DNA of 64,000 nucleotides from Pseudoalteromonas rubra (GTDB taxonomy: Bacteria > Pseudomonadota > Gammaproteobacteria > Enterobacterales > Alteromonadaceae): the NCBI RefSeq assembly GCF_005887095.1, contig NZ_PNCI01000031.1, positions 1-64,000 of the forward strand. The letters are read 5' to 3'. Each line of letters starts with the position of its first letter. Position 1 is the first letter of the stretch. Positions 27,227 to 36,600 of this stretch are shown here, piece after piece. Both the position numbers and the translations under genes were made by a program. The notes under the pieces are model-generated. The model was not told the origin of the DNA and made no database searches. It saw nothing but the letters and a program-made list of their open reading frames with translations.

Positions 27227-29389
27227 TTGAAGAACTTATTCGCCTTAACCTTTGCTGCTCAACTTTGTGCACTCTGGCCCTCGGTCTCACACAGCGCGGA
27301 TTTTGCATCCTATGCGCAACAGTTTCCATTAAAAGGGAAAAAAGACTTCCGCACAGCACTTGAAGAAGGCGAAGCGCTCCTCGCAGAATCCACTCTGACC
27401 CCAGAGCAACGCACCTTTGTCCTGCACAGAACCGCTTTGCATCTGGTGCGGCTCGACGATTATGACCGCGCTCAGATCAGGTTGGATGCATTAGAGTCGC
27501 ATTTAAACGCCCACCCTGATGACTCTATGCTGGGGAAATATCATTGGGTACGTGGTGACCTGGCATATCGCCTGAGCGACAGCCAAACTGCTCAAACGCA
27601 CTTTCTGAAAGCCAGCGAGTTCTTTTCGCGCACTCAAGACTGGCGCATGCTCAGTCATGCCCATCGCATGGTTGCCAATGCCGTAGCAAAAGGCAGCCCG
27701 GACCTAAATGCAATTGAACATATCACACTCGCCAAGCACTATGCAGAATTAGACAACAACATTCCACTGCACAATGCTGCATTTGATACCGAAGCCCGCA
27801 TATATAAGCTCTTTGGCCAGTTAGACAGAGCGCTGGAGAGTCGTCAGGACCAGCTCACCTGGCTTAAGAAGCAAGCAACCCCAGACCCGGCCATGTTGTC
27901 AGCCACGTATTATGGCCTTGCTGATATATTCGTTGATTTTGGCGATCATCAGGCGGCACTGGATGGATTTTCGCAATCCTATCGCTTTGATGCACAAGTT
28001 AACGATCGCCTCTATATGGGGCAGAATCAGATCCGGATCGCAGAACAATATTTGCAACTGAATGACCTGGATGCCGCGGAAAAAGCGTTTGAGCGAGCCA
28101 AAGCACTTAACGAGGAAATTAACCATAAGCGCAACCTCGGCTGGGCCATTGCCGGCTTAGGTCGTGTGCAATTAGCCAAAGCAGATTATCCACAGGCGGC
28201 CAATTTCATTGGCCAAGGACTGGCATTAATCAACCCAGACACTAGCCGAGCCCTGTACCTGAACAATCTCGTCTGGTATGCCAGCGCCTTGAGCCATCAA
28301 AACCCTGACCAGGCCATTGAACAACTGACACCTTATTTCACCGCTAGTGCAACTGATACTATGATTGAGGCAGCCAAAGTGCTGGCGTTTGCACATCAAC
28401 AACAGCAGAATTTTAAAGCCGCCCTGACCTATCAGACACATGCCACTGCACTGCTCAAGCAACAAACTGAACAATCCAGACTGACCCGGCTGGCAGCGAA
28501 AAAACGCGATGCTGAGCTCAATTTAGAAACGCTCAAAGTCAACCAGCTGCAAAGTGGACTGGATGAACAAAAGCGTCAGAGCAGAATGCAGAGTGTTGTG
28601 CTCGCAGCAGCCATCATCGTATTGCTGAACTTTTTCCTGATGTTTTACCTGTATCACCTGAAAAAGCGCAAAGTGATGGAGAAAGAAGCCACTGTACTGA
28701 ATCAGGCATTGACGCTCAAACAGCAGCTGCTTGCGGATGTATCACATGAGCTGCGAACGCCCCTGACCGTGCTTAAGCTCAATATTGAGGCGCTGCAACA
28801 CAATTTGATTACCGATCCGGACGCCACCTATCAGTTGATGCAAAGTCGCCTCTCAATGCTCAACACACTTATCGCCGATATTTATGAGCTGGCGCAGGCA
28901 GATACCCATAGTTTACAACTCGACTTGCAGACCAGGCCGGCGCGCGTGCTATTTGATGAATTACTCAGCGGTATCAAACCCTTAATAGAACAAGATGACT
29001 TAACTCTGACAACAGACAACCGTCTGGCAGACACCGACCTCATTGTCTGCGACAGCAACCGGATGCATCAGATTTTCAATAATCTGGCACGCAACAGCTG
29101 TCATTACAGCAACAAGCCGGGACGCGTCAGCGTGACAATAGCCCGACAAGAGAGCCTGTTGGTGTGCCACTTTGACGACTCCAGTCCCGGTGTCAGTGAT
29201 GAGGACCTGCCTCGCCTTACCGAGCGCCTTTATCGGTGCGATAAATCTCGCAGTCGTGATCTTGGAGGGTCAGGACTCGGACTCTCCATCTGTCAGAAAC
29301 TCACCGAATTACATCAGGGCACACTGTCCTTATCGCACAGTGAACTGGGCGGACTTAGGGTAACACTCACCCTTCCCCTGAATACTTAA
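27227..29389 (+). CDS. TPR-containing membrane sensor histidine kinase
   Basis: A 720-residue protein starting at TTG 27227 with a signal peptide (ALTFAAQLCALWPSVSHSA). Residues about 30-430 are periplasmic TPR-like helical repeats, for example YYGLADIFVDFGDHQAALDGF and EQYLQLNDLDAAEKAFERA. A coiled coil precedes one TM helix (near 460-485). The kinase core follows: HisKA with His507 in DVSHELRTPL, N-box NRMHQIFNNLARNS, then DDSSPGVSDEDLPRL and GGSGLGLSICQKL. Each catalytic box is intact. No response regulator is adjacent, so its partner is elsewhere. An inverted repeat overlaps the weak ribosome binding region. Confidence 0.88.
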   Translation: MKNLFALTFAAQLCALWPSVSHSADFASYAQQFPLKGKKDFRTALEEGEALLAESTLTPEQRTFVLHRTALHLVRLDDYDRAQIRLDALESHLNAHPDDSMLGKYHWVRGDLAYRLSDSQTAQTHFLKASEFFSRTQDWRMLSHAHRMVANAVAKGSPDLNAIEHITLAKHYAELDNNIPLHNAAFDTEARIYKLFGQLDRALESRQDQLTWLKKQATPDPAMLSATYYGLADIFVDFGDHQAALDGFSQSYRFDAQVNDRLYMGQNQIRIAEQYLQLNDLDAAEKAFERAKALNEEINHKRNLGWAIAGLGRVQLAKADYPQAANFIGQGLALINPDTSRALYLNNLVWYASALSHQNPDQAIEQLTPYFTASATDTMIEAAKVLAFAHQQQQNFKAALTYQTHATALLKQQTEQSRLTRLAAKKRDAELNLETLKVNQLQSGLDEQKRQSRMQSVVLAAAIIVLLNFFLMFYLYHLKKRKVMEKEATVLNQALTLKQQLLADVSHELRTPLTVLKLNIEALQHNLITDPDATYQLMQSRLSMLNTLIADIYELAQADTHSLQLDLQTRPARVLFDELLSGIKPLIEQDDLTLTTDNRLADTDLIVCDSNRMHQIFNNLARNSCHYSNKPGRVSVTIARQESLLVCHFDDSSPGVSDEDLPRLTERLYRCDKSRSRDLGGSGLGLSICQKLTELHQGTLSLSHSELGGLRVTLTLPLNT

Positions 29390-29622
29390 TTAAGTTGATT
29401 GGTACAACGCCTCGCTCATCAGCAGCTGGTCAACTTCCCTTTCGTACAGTTTTACTTTTGAGTAATTCATACTACCTTGAAAAACATCATCGTCAGAGTG
29501 CAATACGCACCTGACAAGGTATTCGTTCCATTTTTTCAATCGAACCAATTAATTTAACCCATTATACAAATGAATCGGTGTGGCTGATAATGGCTCCATC
29601 GAAATCAAAGGAGACACACATT

Positions 29623-30351
29623 ATGCTAAACAATATCGAAGGTCAGACAGTTCCTCAGGTTACTTTTCCGGTACGTGAAAATGACGAATGGAAGAACATC
29701 AGCACAGACGACCTGTTCAAAGGTAAAACTGTTGTAGTTTTCTCATTACCTGGTGCGTTTACACCGACCTGTTCTTCAACTCACTTACCACGTTACAACG
29801 AGCTGGCTGGCGTGTTTAAACAAAACGGGGTTGATGAGGTCGTCTGTATCTCGGTTAACGATACCTTTGTGATGAACGCCTGGGCCAAAGATCAGGAAGC
29901 CGAAAACGTCACCCTTATCCCTGACGGAAACGGCGAGTTTTCTGAAGGTATGGGCATGCTGGTTGACAAAAAAGAGTTAGGCTTTGGCAAACGTAGCTGG
30001 CGTTATTCTATGCTGGTCAAAGACGGTGTGATTGCAAAAATGTTCATCGAGCCAGACGTACCGGGCGACCCGTTTGAAGTATCAGATGCGGATACTATGC
30101 TTGAATACATAAACCCTGAGCAAGTAAAACCTGAGCCTGTCTCTATTATCACAAAGCCTGGATGTCCTTTCTGTGCCAAAGCAAAAGCACTGCTGGATGA
30201 AAAAGGCTTGGTGTATGAAGAGCTGGTATTAGGTCAGCAAGCGACATTGACTAGCCTGAAAGCGCTGTCTGGCCGCGAAACTGTCCCTCAGGTATTTATT
30301 GGCGGCAAGCACATTGGTGGCTCTGACGACCTGGCGGCGCACTTCGCTTAA
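29623..30351 (+). CDS. hybrid peroxiredoxin-glutaredoxin (Prx5/Grx)
   Basis: A 242-residue fusion. Residues 1-160 are a Prx5-type peroxiredoxin with peroxidatic Cys50 in [14 protein letters not shown]. Residues about 170-242 are a glutaredoxin with the CPFC dithiol motif in [11 protein letters not shown] and the [14 protein letters not shown] glutathione-binding loop. Such hybrids reduce peroxides directly with glutathione. ATG 29623 follows an AAAGGAGA site. The next gene, 90 bases on, is a flavin disulfide reductase, so the two form a probable antioxidant operon. Confidence 0.93.
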   Translation: MLNNIEGQTVPQVTFPVRENDEWKNISTDDLFKGKTVVVFSLPGAFTPTCSSTHLPRYNELAGVFKQNGVDEVVCISVNDTFVMNAWAKDQEAENVTLIPDGNGEFSEGMGMLVDKKELGFGKRSWRYSMLVKDGVIAKMFIEPDVPGDPFEVSDADTMLEYINPEQVKPEPVSIITKPGCPFCAKAKALLDEKGLVYEELVLGQQATLTSLKALSGRETVPQVFIGGKHIGGSDDLAAHFA

Positions 30352-30441
30352 TGTCTGTGCAGGCTTAATTACAAGCCAAACAACACATCTGTAAAGGGGC
30401 GTTACAGCCCCTCAATACTCCCCCTTGCTCAGAGGTAAAAC

Positions 30442-31890
30442 ATGAAACAACTTGAAACTGACGTCGTCGTCATTGGTGCGGGTACAGCTGGGCTCAGCGC
30501 CTATCGTAATGCCAAACAATCTACTGATAATGTGTTAATGATCGAAGCCGGTGCATATGGCACTACTTGCGCACGTGTCGGCTGTATGCCCAGCAAGTTG
30601 TTGATTGCAGCAGCAGAAGCAGCGCACAGCGTCACTGAAGCACCAAAATTCGGGGTCAATACCACGCCCCCCGACATCGATGGTAAATCCGTGATGGCAA
30701 GGGTACGCAGCGAACGAGATCGGTTTGTTGGCTTTGTACTGGAAGCTGTGGATGAACTCCCCGAGCAAGACAGAATCAAAGGGTACGCACGCTTTTTGGA
30801 TGCGAATCGAGTTCAGATCGACGACCATACCGTTATAACAGCAAAGCGATTTGTGATTGCAACAGGCTCAAGGCCGAATGTGCCAGGGTTTTTTCAAGCA
30901 TTTGGCGATCGCCTTATCATTAACGACGATGTGTTCGACTGGCAGGACTTACCTGAATCAGTTGCGGTATTCGGCCCAGGCGTCATTGGTCTTGAGCTGG
31001 GTCAGGCATTACATCGCCTGGGCGTTAATGTGAAACTCTTTGGAGTAGGGGGTAACATTGGACCACTCACAGATCCGCAAATTCAGGATTATGCCAATAC
31101 CGTCTTTGCAGAAGAGTTTTATGTCGACAGCGACGCCAAAGTGTCTGATATGAAGCAGGTCGGCGACAAAGCTCAGCTCACCTATATTGACCGTGATGGC
31201 AAACCGCAGACAGAGCAGTTTGATTATGTGCTGGCAGCAACGGGCAGGGTACCGAATGTCGACAAACTGGGCCTTGAGAATACCGGGATAGAATTGGATG
31301 AGCGCGGTGTGCCGCTGGCAGATTCTCATACAATGCAATGCGGTGAAAGCCATATCTTCATTGCCGGTGATGCCAGTAACCAGATCCCATTACTGCATGA
31401 GGCCGCCGATCAGGGCACCATTGCCGGTCAAAATGCCGGACGTTTTCCGGATGTGCGCAATGGCCTGCGACGTGCACCGATTGCAGCCGTATTTAGTGAT
31501 CCGCAAATCGCCATGGTCGGAGAGAGCTTTAAACAACTGAACGAACGCTATGGTAAATGTGGCTGCTTCGCAATCGGTGAAGTGAGTTTTGAAAACCAGG
31601 GTCGTAGCCGGGTTATGCTCAAGAATAAAGGCTACATGCATCTGTATGCAGAGCAGGGCAGCGGTCTGTTTTTGGGCGCCGAGTTCATCGGTCCTGCCGC
31701 CGAGCACATGGCGCACCTGCTCGCCTGGGCTGTACAAAACAAGATGACGGTACCTCAAATGCTGGACATGCCTTTTTACCACCCTGTCATAGAGGAAGGC
31801 TTGCGCACAGCATTGCGCAACCTTAACGCCAAACTTAAGTTTGGTCCGGATATTGTCCAACACTGTATGGAGTGTGGCCCGGGCGCATAA
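30442..31890 (+). CDS. dihydrolipoyl-dehydrogenase-like disulfide reductase
   Basis: A 482-residue flavoprotein: FAD motif VVIGAGTAGLSA, redox-active Cys43/Cys48 in TTCARVGCMPSK, NAD motif FGPGVIGLELGQAL, FAD-binding IFIAGDASN, and the C-terminal base motif FYHPVIEEGLRTAL. It is not next to 2-oxo-acid dehydrogenase genes. Its position right after a peroxiredoxin-glutaredoxin suggests a redox-maintenance role rather than central metabolism. The electron acceptor is unknown; glutathione reductase function is less likely because the active-site sequence is Lpd-like (CARVGC, not CVNVGC). It ends with CMECGPGA, an additional Cys pair. Confidence 0.85.
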   Translation: MKQLETDVVVIGAGTAGLSAYRNAKQSTDNVLMIEAGAYGTTCARVGCMPSKLLIAAAEAAHSVTEAPKFGVNTTPPDIDGKSVMARVRSERDRFVGFVLEAVDELPEQDRIKGYARFLDANRVQIDDHTVITAKRFVIATGSRPNVPGFFQAFGDRLIINDDVFDWQDLPESVAVFGPGVIGLELGQALHRLGVNVKLFGVGGNIGPLTDPQIQDYANTVFAEEFYVDSDAKVSDMKQVGDKAQLTYIDRDGKPQTEQFDYVLAATGRVPNVDKLGLENTGIELDERGVPLADSHTMQCGESHIFIAGDASNQIPLLHEAADQGTIAGQNAGRFPDVRNGLRRAPIAAVFSDPQIAMVGESFKQLNERYGKCGCFAIGEVSFENQGRSRVMLKNKGYMHLYAEQGSGLFLGAEFIGPAAEHMAHLLAWAVQNKMTVPQMLDMPFYHPVIEEGLRTALRNLNAKLKFGPDIVQHCMECGPGA

Positions 31891-32095
31891 TACATACCCG
31901 GCAGTCCAGTCTTAACCTGACTGTAAGTTGCTCACAAGTCGGCCGGTAAGGTTTATTTCCAATCACCTTATCGGCTTGGCTGTTATCAACAAATCCGCAA
32001 GTTGCAGCCAGGGCCAAAATGGTTACTCTGTGAATTAAGCAGTGGTACTATGTGCACCTCTTTTGTTCCACTATTCATTCAACAAGGGGCCACCC

Positions 32096-32452
32096 GTGAT
32101 ACAGAGAATTGATACCAAACAACGCATGAGTCGCATCGTAAAACACAACGGCACTATTTATTTATGTGGCCAGGTGTGCAAAGACGCAGAGCAGGGCATT
32201 AAAGAGCAAACCGCCACCATGCTTGAGAAAGTTGATGAGCTGTTGCAACAGGCTGGCAGTGATCGTCAGCATATTCTTTCGGCAACAATTTACATTAAAG
32301 ATATGAAATACTTTAGTGATATGAACGAAGTGTGGGACGCCTGGGTTCCTGAAGGCCACGCACCTGCACGCGCCTGTGTGGAAGCCGCAATGGCGCGGGA
32401 CGCTCTGTTAGTAGAAATTTCGGTGATTGCGGCCGAGATCAACCCCAGCTAA
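32096..32452 (+). CDS. RidA family protein (YjgF/YER057c/UK114)
   Basis: A 118-residue RidA-like protein with [19 protein letters not shown] at the start and the active-site Arg and Glu in [10 protein letters not shown] and VEISVIA. RidA deaminates reactive enamine/imine intermediates such as 2-aminoacrylate; this is a divergent family member so the exact substrate is unsure. GTG 32096 is preferred because AAGGGG lies about six bases before it and homologues start near this point. A terminator follows. Confidence 0.88.
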   Translation: MIQRIDTKQRMSRIVKHNGTIYLCGQVCKDAEQGIKEQTATMLEKVDELLQQAGSDRQHILSATIYIKDMKYFSDMNEVWDAWVPEGHAPARACVEAAMARDALLVEISVIAAEINPS

Positions 32453-32475
32453 CGCAGCGTTGGTTTACTGGCCAC

Positions 32476-32504
32476 TAAAAAGCTTAGTCTGGCTAAGCTT
32501 TTTA
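32476..32504 (+). terminator. terminator after ridA
   Basis: AAAAAGCTTAG and CTAAGCTTTTT are perfect complements with a five-base loop and T-run, 24 bases after the RidA stop codon. Confidence 0.85.
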
Positions 32505-32616
32505 ACCGACCATCAGGCATAGCTCCGAAACGTAAGTGTATAATACCGCTACAGGTGTGTTTACCCTGAAAATGCATTAGGCGGGCATGACTCAACTTGC
32601 TTTTGTGAGCCTATTC

Positions 32617-33444
32617 CTATTCTGCCATGGCCTTAAACGCAGCGTTGGTACGTACATATAACAACACTTGCTGGTCCGCTGAAAAAGACATGTCTACAGG
32701 CTGGTGAGCTGTCACAAAACTGCCAGCGTGCAGCATCTGCCGAGCATTTTCCCGCTCGAAATTAAGCTGCCCCTGGATCATCACCGCCTTAAACTCAGTG
32801 CCTTCGCTCGACAACGTCATTTTTATATTGGCAGGTAAGCGCAACAGCACACCTGACAAGCTGTCTTTTTGCCACAGATTAGCCATTTCTATTCCGTTAC
32901 CGACCAGCTGAGTCGAGGTGCTCTGATCCAGCCAGGTCAGGTTGCTATAGTGAAGGTTAACGGGGCGCTCACCATTGTCGAACTGTTGAGCAGATGGCTT
33001 CACCAGATAGGGACCGCTGTCTATCTCCAGATAAATCATATTCGCTGGCGCATTGGCTGACGTAATGTGGTCTTCACCCGCGGGCTGGGTCCAGAAAGAG
33101 CCCGATGGCATCCACATGGCTTTGGCAGTGGGGTCGTCGTTATGTAGTGAACCTTCTATCACAATCCCACGGTAAGACACATTATGAATATGTGGTGGCG
33201 ATGAGAAGCCGGGCTCAAATCTGACCAGCATTCCGGTAGCACCAGAGCCAGTTCTGTCGCCCCACAGGTTTGCCGCTCTTGGGCTTTTGTCACCCCGTGC
33301 AGGATTCAGGTAACCCCACTCTATTTGCTCTGTGCTGACCACCTTAATCTTGTTTGCAGTAGTGTGTGCATCAGTAGCCAACACAGCAACTGGAATAAAC
33401 AGGGTCCCAGCCAACAGGCTGTTGAGTGTATTGAGTTTTACCAC
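32617..33444 (-). CDS. secreted DUF4437 cupin protein
   Basis: A 275-residue periplasmic double-cupin protein. After a signal peptide ([17 protein letters not shown]) come two cupin barrels. The first has the motif [19 protein letters not shown] and [11 protein letters not shown], giving two or three His metal ligands. The second (from residue about 165) has lost clear His ligands. Function unknown; such proteins are often annotated as DUF4437 or ChrR-like. GTG 33444 is chosen because GGGAGG lies nine bases upstream and the signal peptide then starts correctly. It is divergent from the macroglobulin gene. Confidence 0.75.
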   Translation of the reverse strand: MVKLNTLNSLLAGTLFIPVAVLATDAHTTANKIKVVSTEQIEWGYLNPARGDKSPRAANLWGDRTGSGATGMLVRFEPGFSSPPHIHNVSYRGIVIEGSLHNDDPTAKAMWMPSGSFWTQPAGEDHITSANAPANMIYLEIDSGPYLVKPSAQQFDNGERPVNLHYSNLTWLDQSTSTQLVGNGIEMANLWQKDSLSGVLLRLPANIKMTLSSEGTEFKAVMIQGQLNFERENARQMLHAGSFVTAHQPVDMSFSADQQVLLYVRTNAAFKAMAE

Positions 33445-33655
33445 GGTTATCGGCCTCCCAAAGCAAGCAAAGATTGAATAAGCAACGCGTGTCATGGTAG
33501 CCCCTATTGACCTGACGATAAATTGGCTAAAGATTGAAAGATTATCAATAAAAAAATGATAATCTTGCTAAAAAATGTGCTTTTAACCCCTTTATCTACT
33601 GGTCAACGTTATAAATTTGCTAAAGTCACCAGATACACCATTACAAGGACTCAAT

Positions 33656-36600
33656 ATGTTACTCAGAGGCGTGCTGTTACTGCTCACCTGCTTAACCTGG
33701 GCTACTCAGGCTTTAGAGGTCGAGGATATTCGCTTTCATACTCAAAAAAACACCCTCAAACAAATTCTGATCCAGTTTGACCAGGATATTGCTCAGCCGG
33801 GACAAGTACCGAGCCACGCACAACTGACGCATATCACACTCACTGATCAATACAAGCAGCAGTGCCGCTGGCGCTATGTGGCATTCAATAAGCTCAGTTG
33901 TGATATACACACAAAAACAAGTGCCTATAAACCAGTAAGAGTACGTGTTGATGCCGGATTTCCTGGCCTGCACTCTCAGTTACAAAATGACCGTGCAGCA
34001 AAGTGGCACAGTGCCAACTGGCCCATTTACATAGAAGAGCGTGAAGAAAAGCAGCTTCAGCTGGTTTACTCTGCTGACACAGAAACAGACAAACGCGTTG
34101 TATGGGATATCACGCACTCGCTGACCTTTAAACTCAATGGTCAGTCTATTGTTCCAACAGCGCAACATTATGAGATACCCGATTCAAGACAAAGCTATCA
34201 GCTCACATTTGACTTTGCTGAATCGATAGAAAACGGCAAGCTGGAGGTTGCATTGCCTGCCGGTTTTCAGCCAACAGAAACGCACATTGCATTACCGGGC
34301 TCGCAACCTATTCTCTCACCGGAGCAACGCCCAGAGCCAGAGGTTGAGGCCGAGTTTAAGGGGCTCTTTTGTGTAAAGCCTTTCCCGCGAGCGTCATTCT
34401 GGCAAAACGCTTTTAAAGCGCTCCCTACTGAAGAGGCAGGCACCTGCGCCCCAGAAGCACTGGCACTGGGCTTTACCCACAGGGTAGAGAAGTTTTGGTT
34501 AATGGAGTCTGTCCTGTCAGCATCGGTTGCCACGCAACCTGTGATAATCAAAGGCAACGCACGTGAAAGCCACGAAAGTGACCTGTACTATTATCCCATC
34601 GCACTCAAAGGGGAAACGGACTACCAACTGGATCTCAGCGCACTGCGTTCAGACTCAACAGGGCATCCATTTAAAAAAGCAGGTATGCTGACACTGAGTA
34701 CAGGGCCCAGTAGCCCTTACTGGCATATCAGCGAGCAATCAGGCAGTGCTTATCGGGCACGTACCCCCGCGACACTGTCTCTGAACACACGCAATACAGC
34801 AGATCTCTCAATTCAATTTTATCCCGTATTCGAGCTGGCGCAGCTGCATCACTGGCTAAAGACAAAAGATAAATCAGAACTCCTTATGCCATTGCCGGAT
34901 ATGCCGCACCATATGGATAACCAAATACATCAAACTAACTTACCTGTCAGTGGCCATCTGAAAGACCGAAGTGGCATACTGTTTTACGATCTCCAAGGCC
35001 CGGGTTCGTCCTCTGTTTATGATAGTCAGATAGCAGTACGTAAGCAGCAGCAAACACTGACTGCGTCAGACTTTAGCCTGTCTGTCCATCATGGCTCCGG
35101 TATTACCCTGTACAACACCGAATTTGATACTGGTAAGGCCATTGCTGATGCCGATATTTACCTTGCCTGTGCGTCTTTTAGCGCGCCCAAATATCTTGGG
35201 CAAAGTGATCAGCAGGGGCTGCTTACGCTGCCTCCTGAACAGTGGCAGTCTTTACAGCCACAAAACAATGCTGACTGCTGGTTATGGGCCAGCAAAGACA
35301 CCACACACGCCATGATGGCGCTCACACCCCAATCTACTGTGGCAATCAGTGGCGAGCTGCTAAAAAGCCAGCCCATTTACCAGCCCAATTCAGCCATCGA
35401 CTTAAGTGTCGTTTTGTATCGTCACACCAGCGACGGCCTGCAACCTGTGCTCGACAATATCGAGCTCACACTGCAAAGAAGAGGCTCCGAACACAAAGCT
35501 CGCCTGGCACAACAGTCAGTGTCTGAGTTTGGGCTAAGACAATTTCACCTCCCCGAAGGCGTTGATAAGCAGGGCAGATACCATGTGCACGCCAAGGTAG
35601 CGGATACATCTCACTTTTTGGGTTCAATTTATGTCTCTGAGTTTATTCCACCTGAGATAGAATTTACCTGGCAACACCCTGACACAGCATATAAAGATCG
35701 GCCACTGAACGTCTCTGTGAGTGGCAAAACCATGAATGGATTTGATGCTGGCAACCTCAGTGGTGAGCTGAAATACCAGTTTATTCGCTTTGGTTATTCA
35801 GATCTGCCCAGTGGCTGGCCACAAGAGTATGACTTTAGCAGCAGAAGAGAAAAGCCTGCGAATCAGCGCAATAACGCCATTCCTCTGAACACAAACGGCA
35901 AGCTGTCTTCAGCTACTTTCACGCCAACTGAGACTTTGCCACTGGTGAAACTGGCTTTGTCTGGCAGAGTGGCCTCGGAGCAAGGCGAAGTGCAATTTTT
36001 CAATCAGCAACTGACCTACTTATCCCGTGAGCACTATATTGGTGTCCGGGAACAAGACGGACAAGTACATATCATAGCCGTCGACCACTCTGGTAATCCG
36101 GTGTCTGTGCCGGCCTCTGTTCATATGGAAGTTTCAACCAAGGAACAGGGCCAACAACGCAAAGAACAGGTGTTACTTTGTGAGATCCAGACACCCTCAA
36201 CGTGTGCTCTGCCCGACAACGAGTCAAGCTTTTTTTATCTGGATATTCACAGCGGGAAGCAGGGTTACTTGTGGAGACGCAGCGTTTCTCGCAGTGACTC
36301 TTCACCAGATGAAAGCGAATCGGTTGCACAATTCGGCTTAACGGGTAAAAAACACATAACGGCCCAAGCGGAATATACTTTCTCTGTAAACGCCCTCAGA
36401 AACGGCGAAATACTGGCATTTATCACTGCCGGTGAGCATCAGTCACTACGCACCTTTACAGTAAAAAAGGGAAGCAACGACTTAACTTTGCAGGTGCCTC
36501 TCAGCTGGCTACCCGGCTTTCGGATAACAGCCGTGATGCCTTACTCGGACCAACACAGAGAAGCGCTACATCAACAGTGGCTGAGTGACGCCAGCGCTGC

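Noticed and set aside
30442..31890. Glutathione reductase or mercuric reductase
   Set aside because: The active-site sequence and C-terminal motif fit the lipoamide dehydrogenase type better, and no vicinal Cys pair of the MerA kind or HMA domain is present, although a CMECG tail is.
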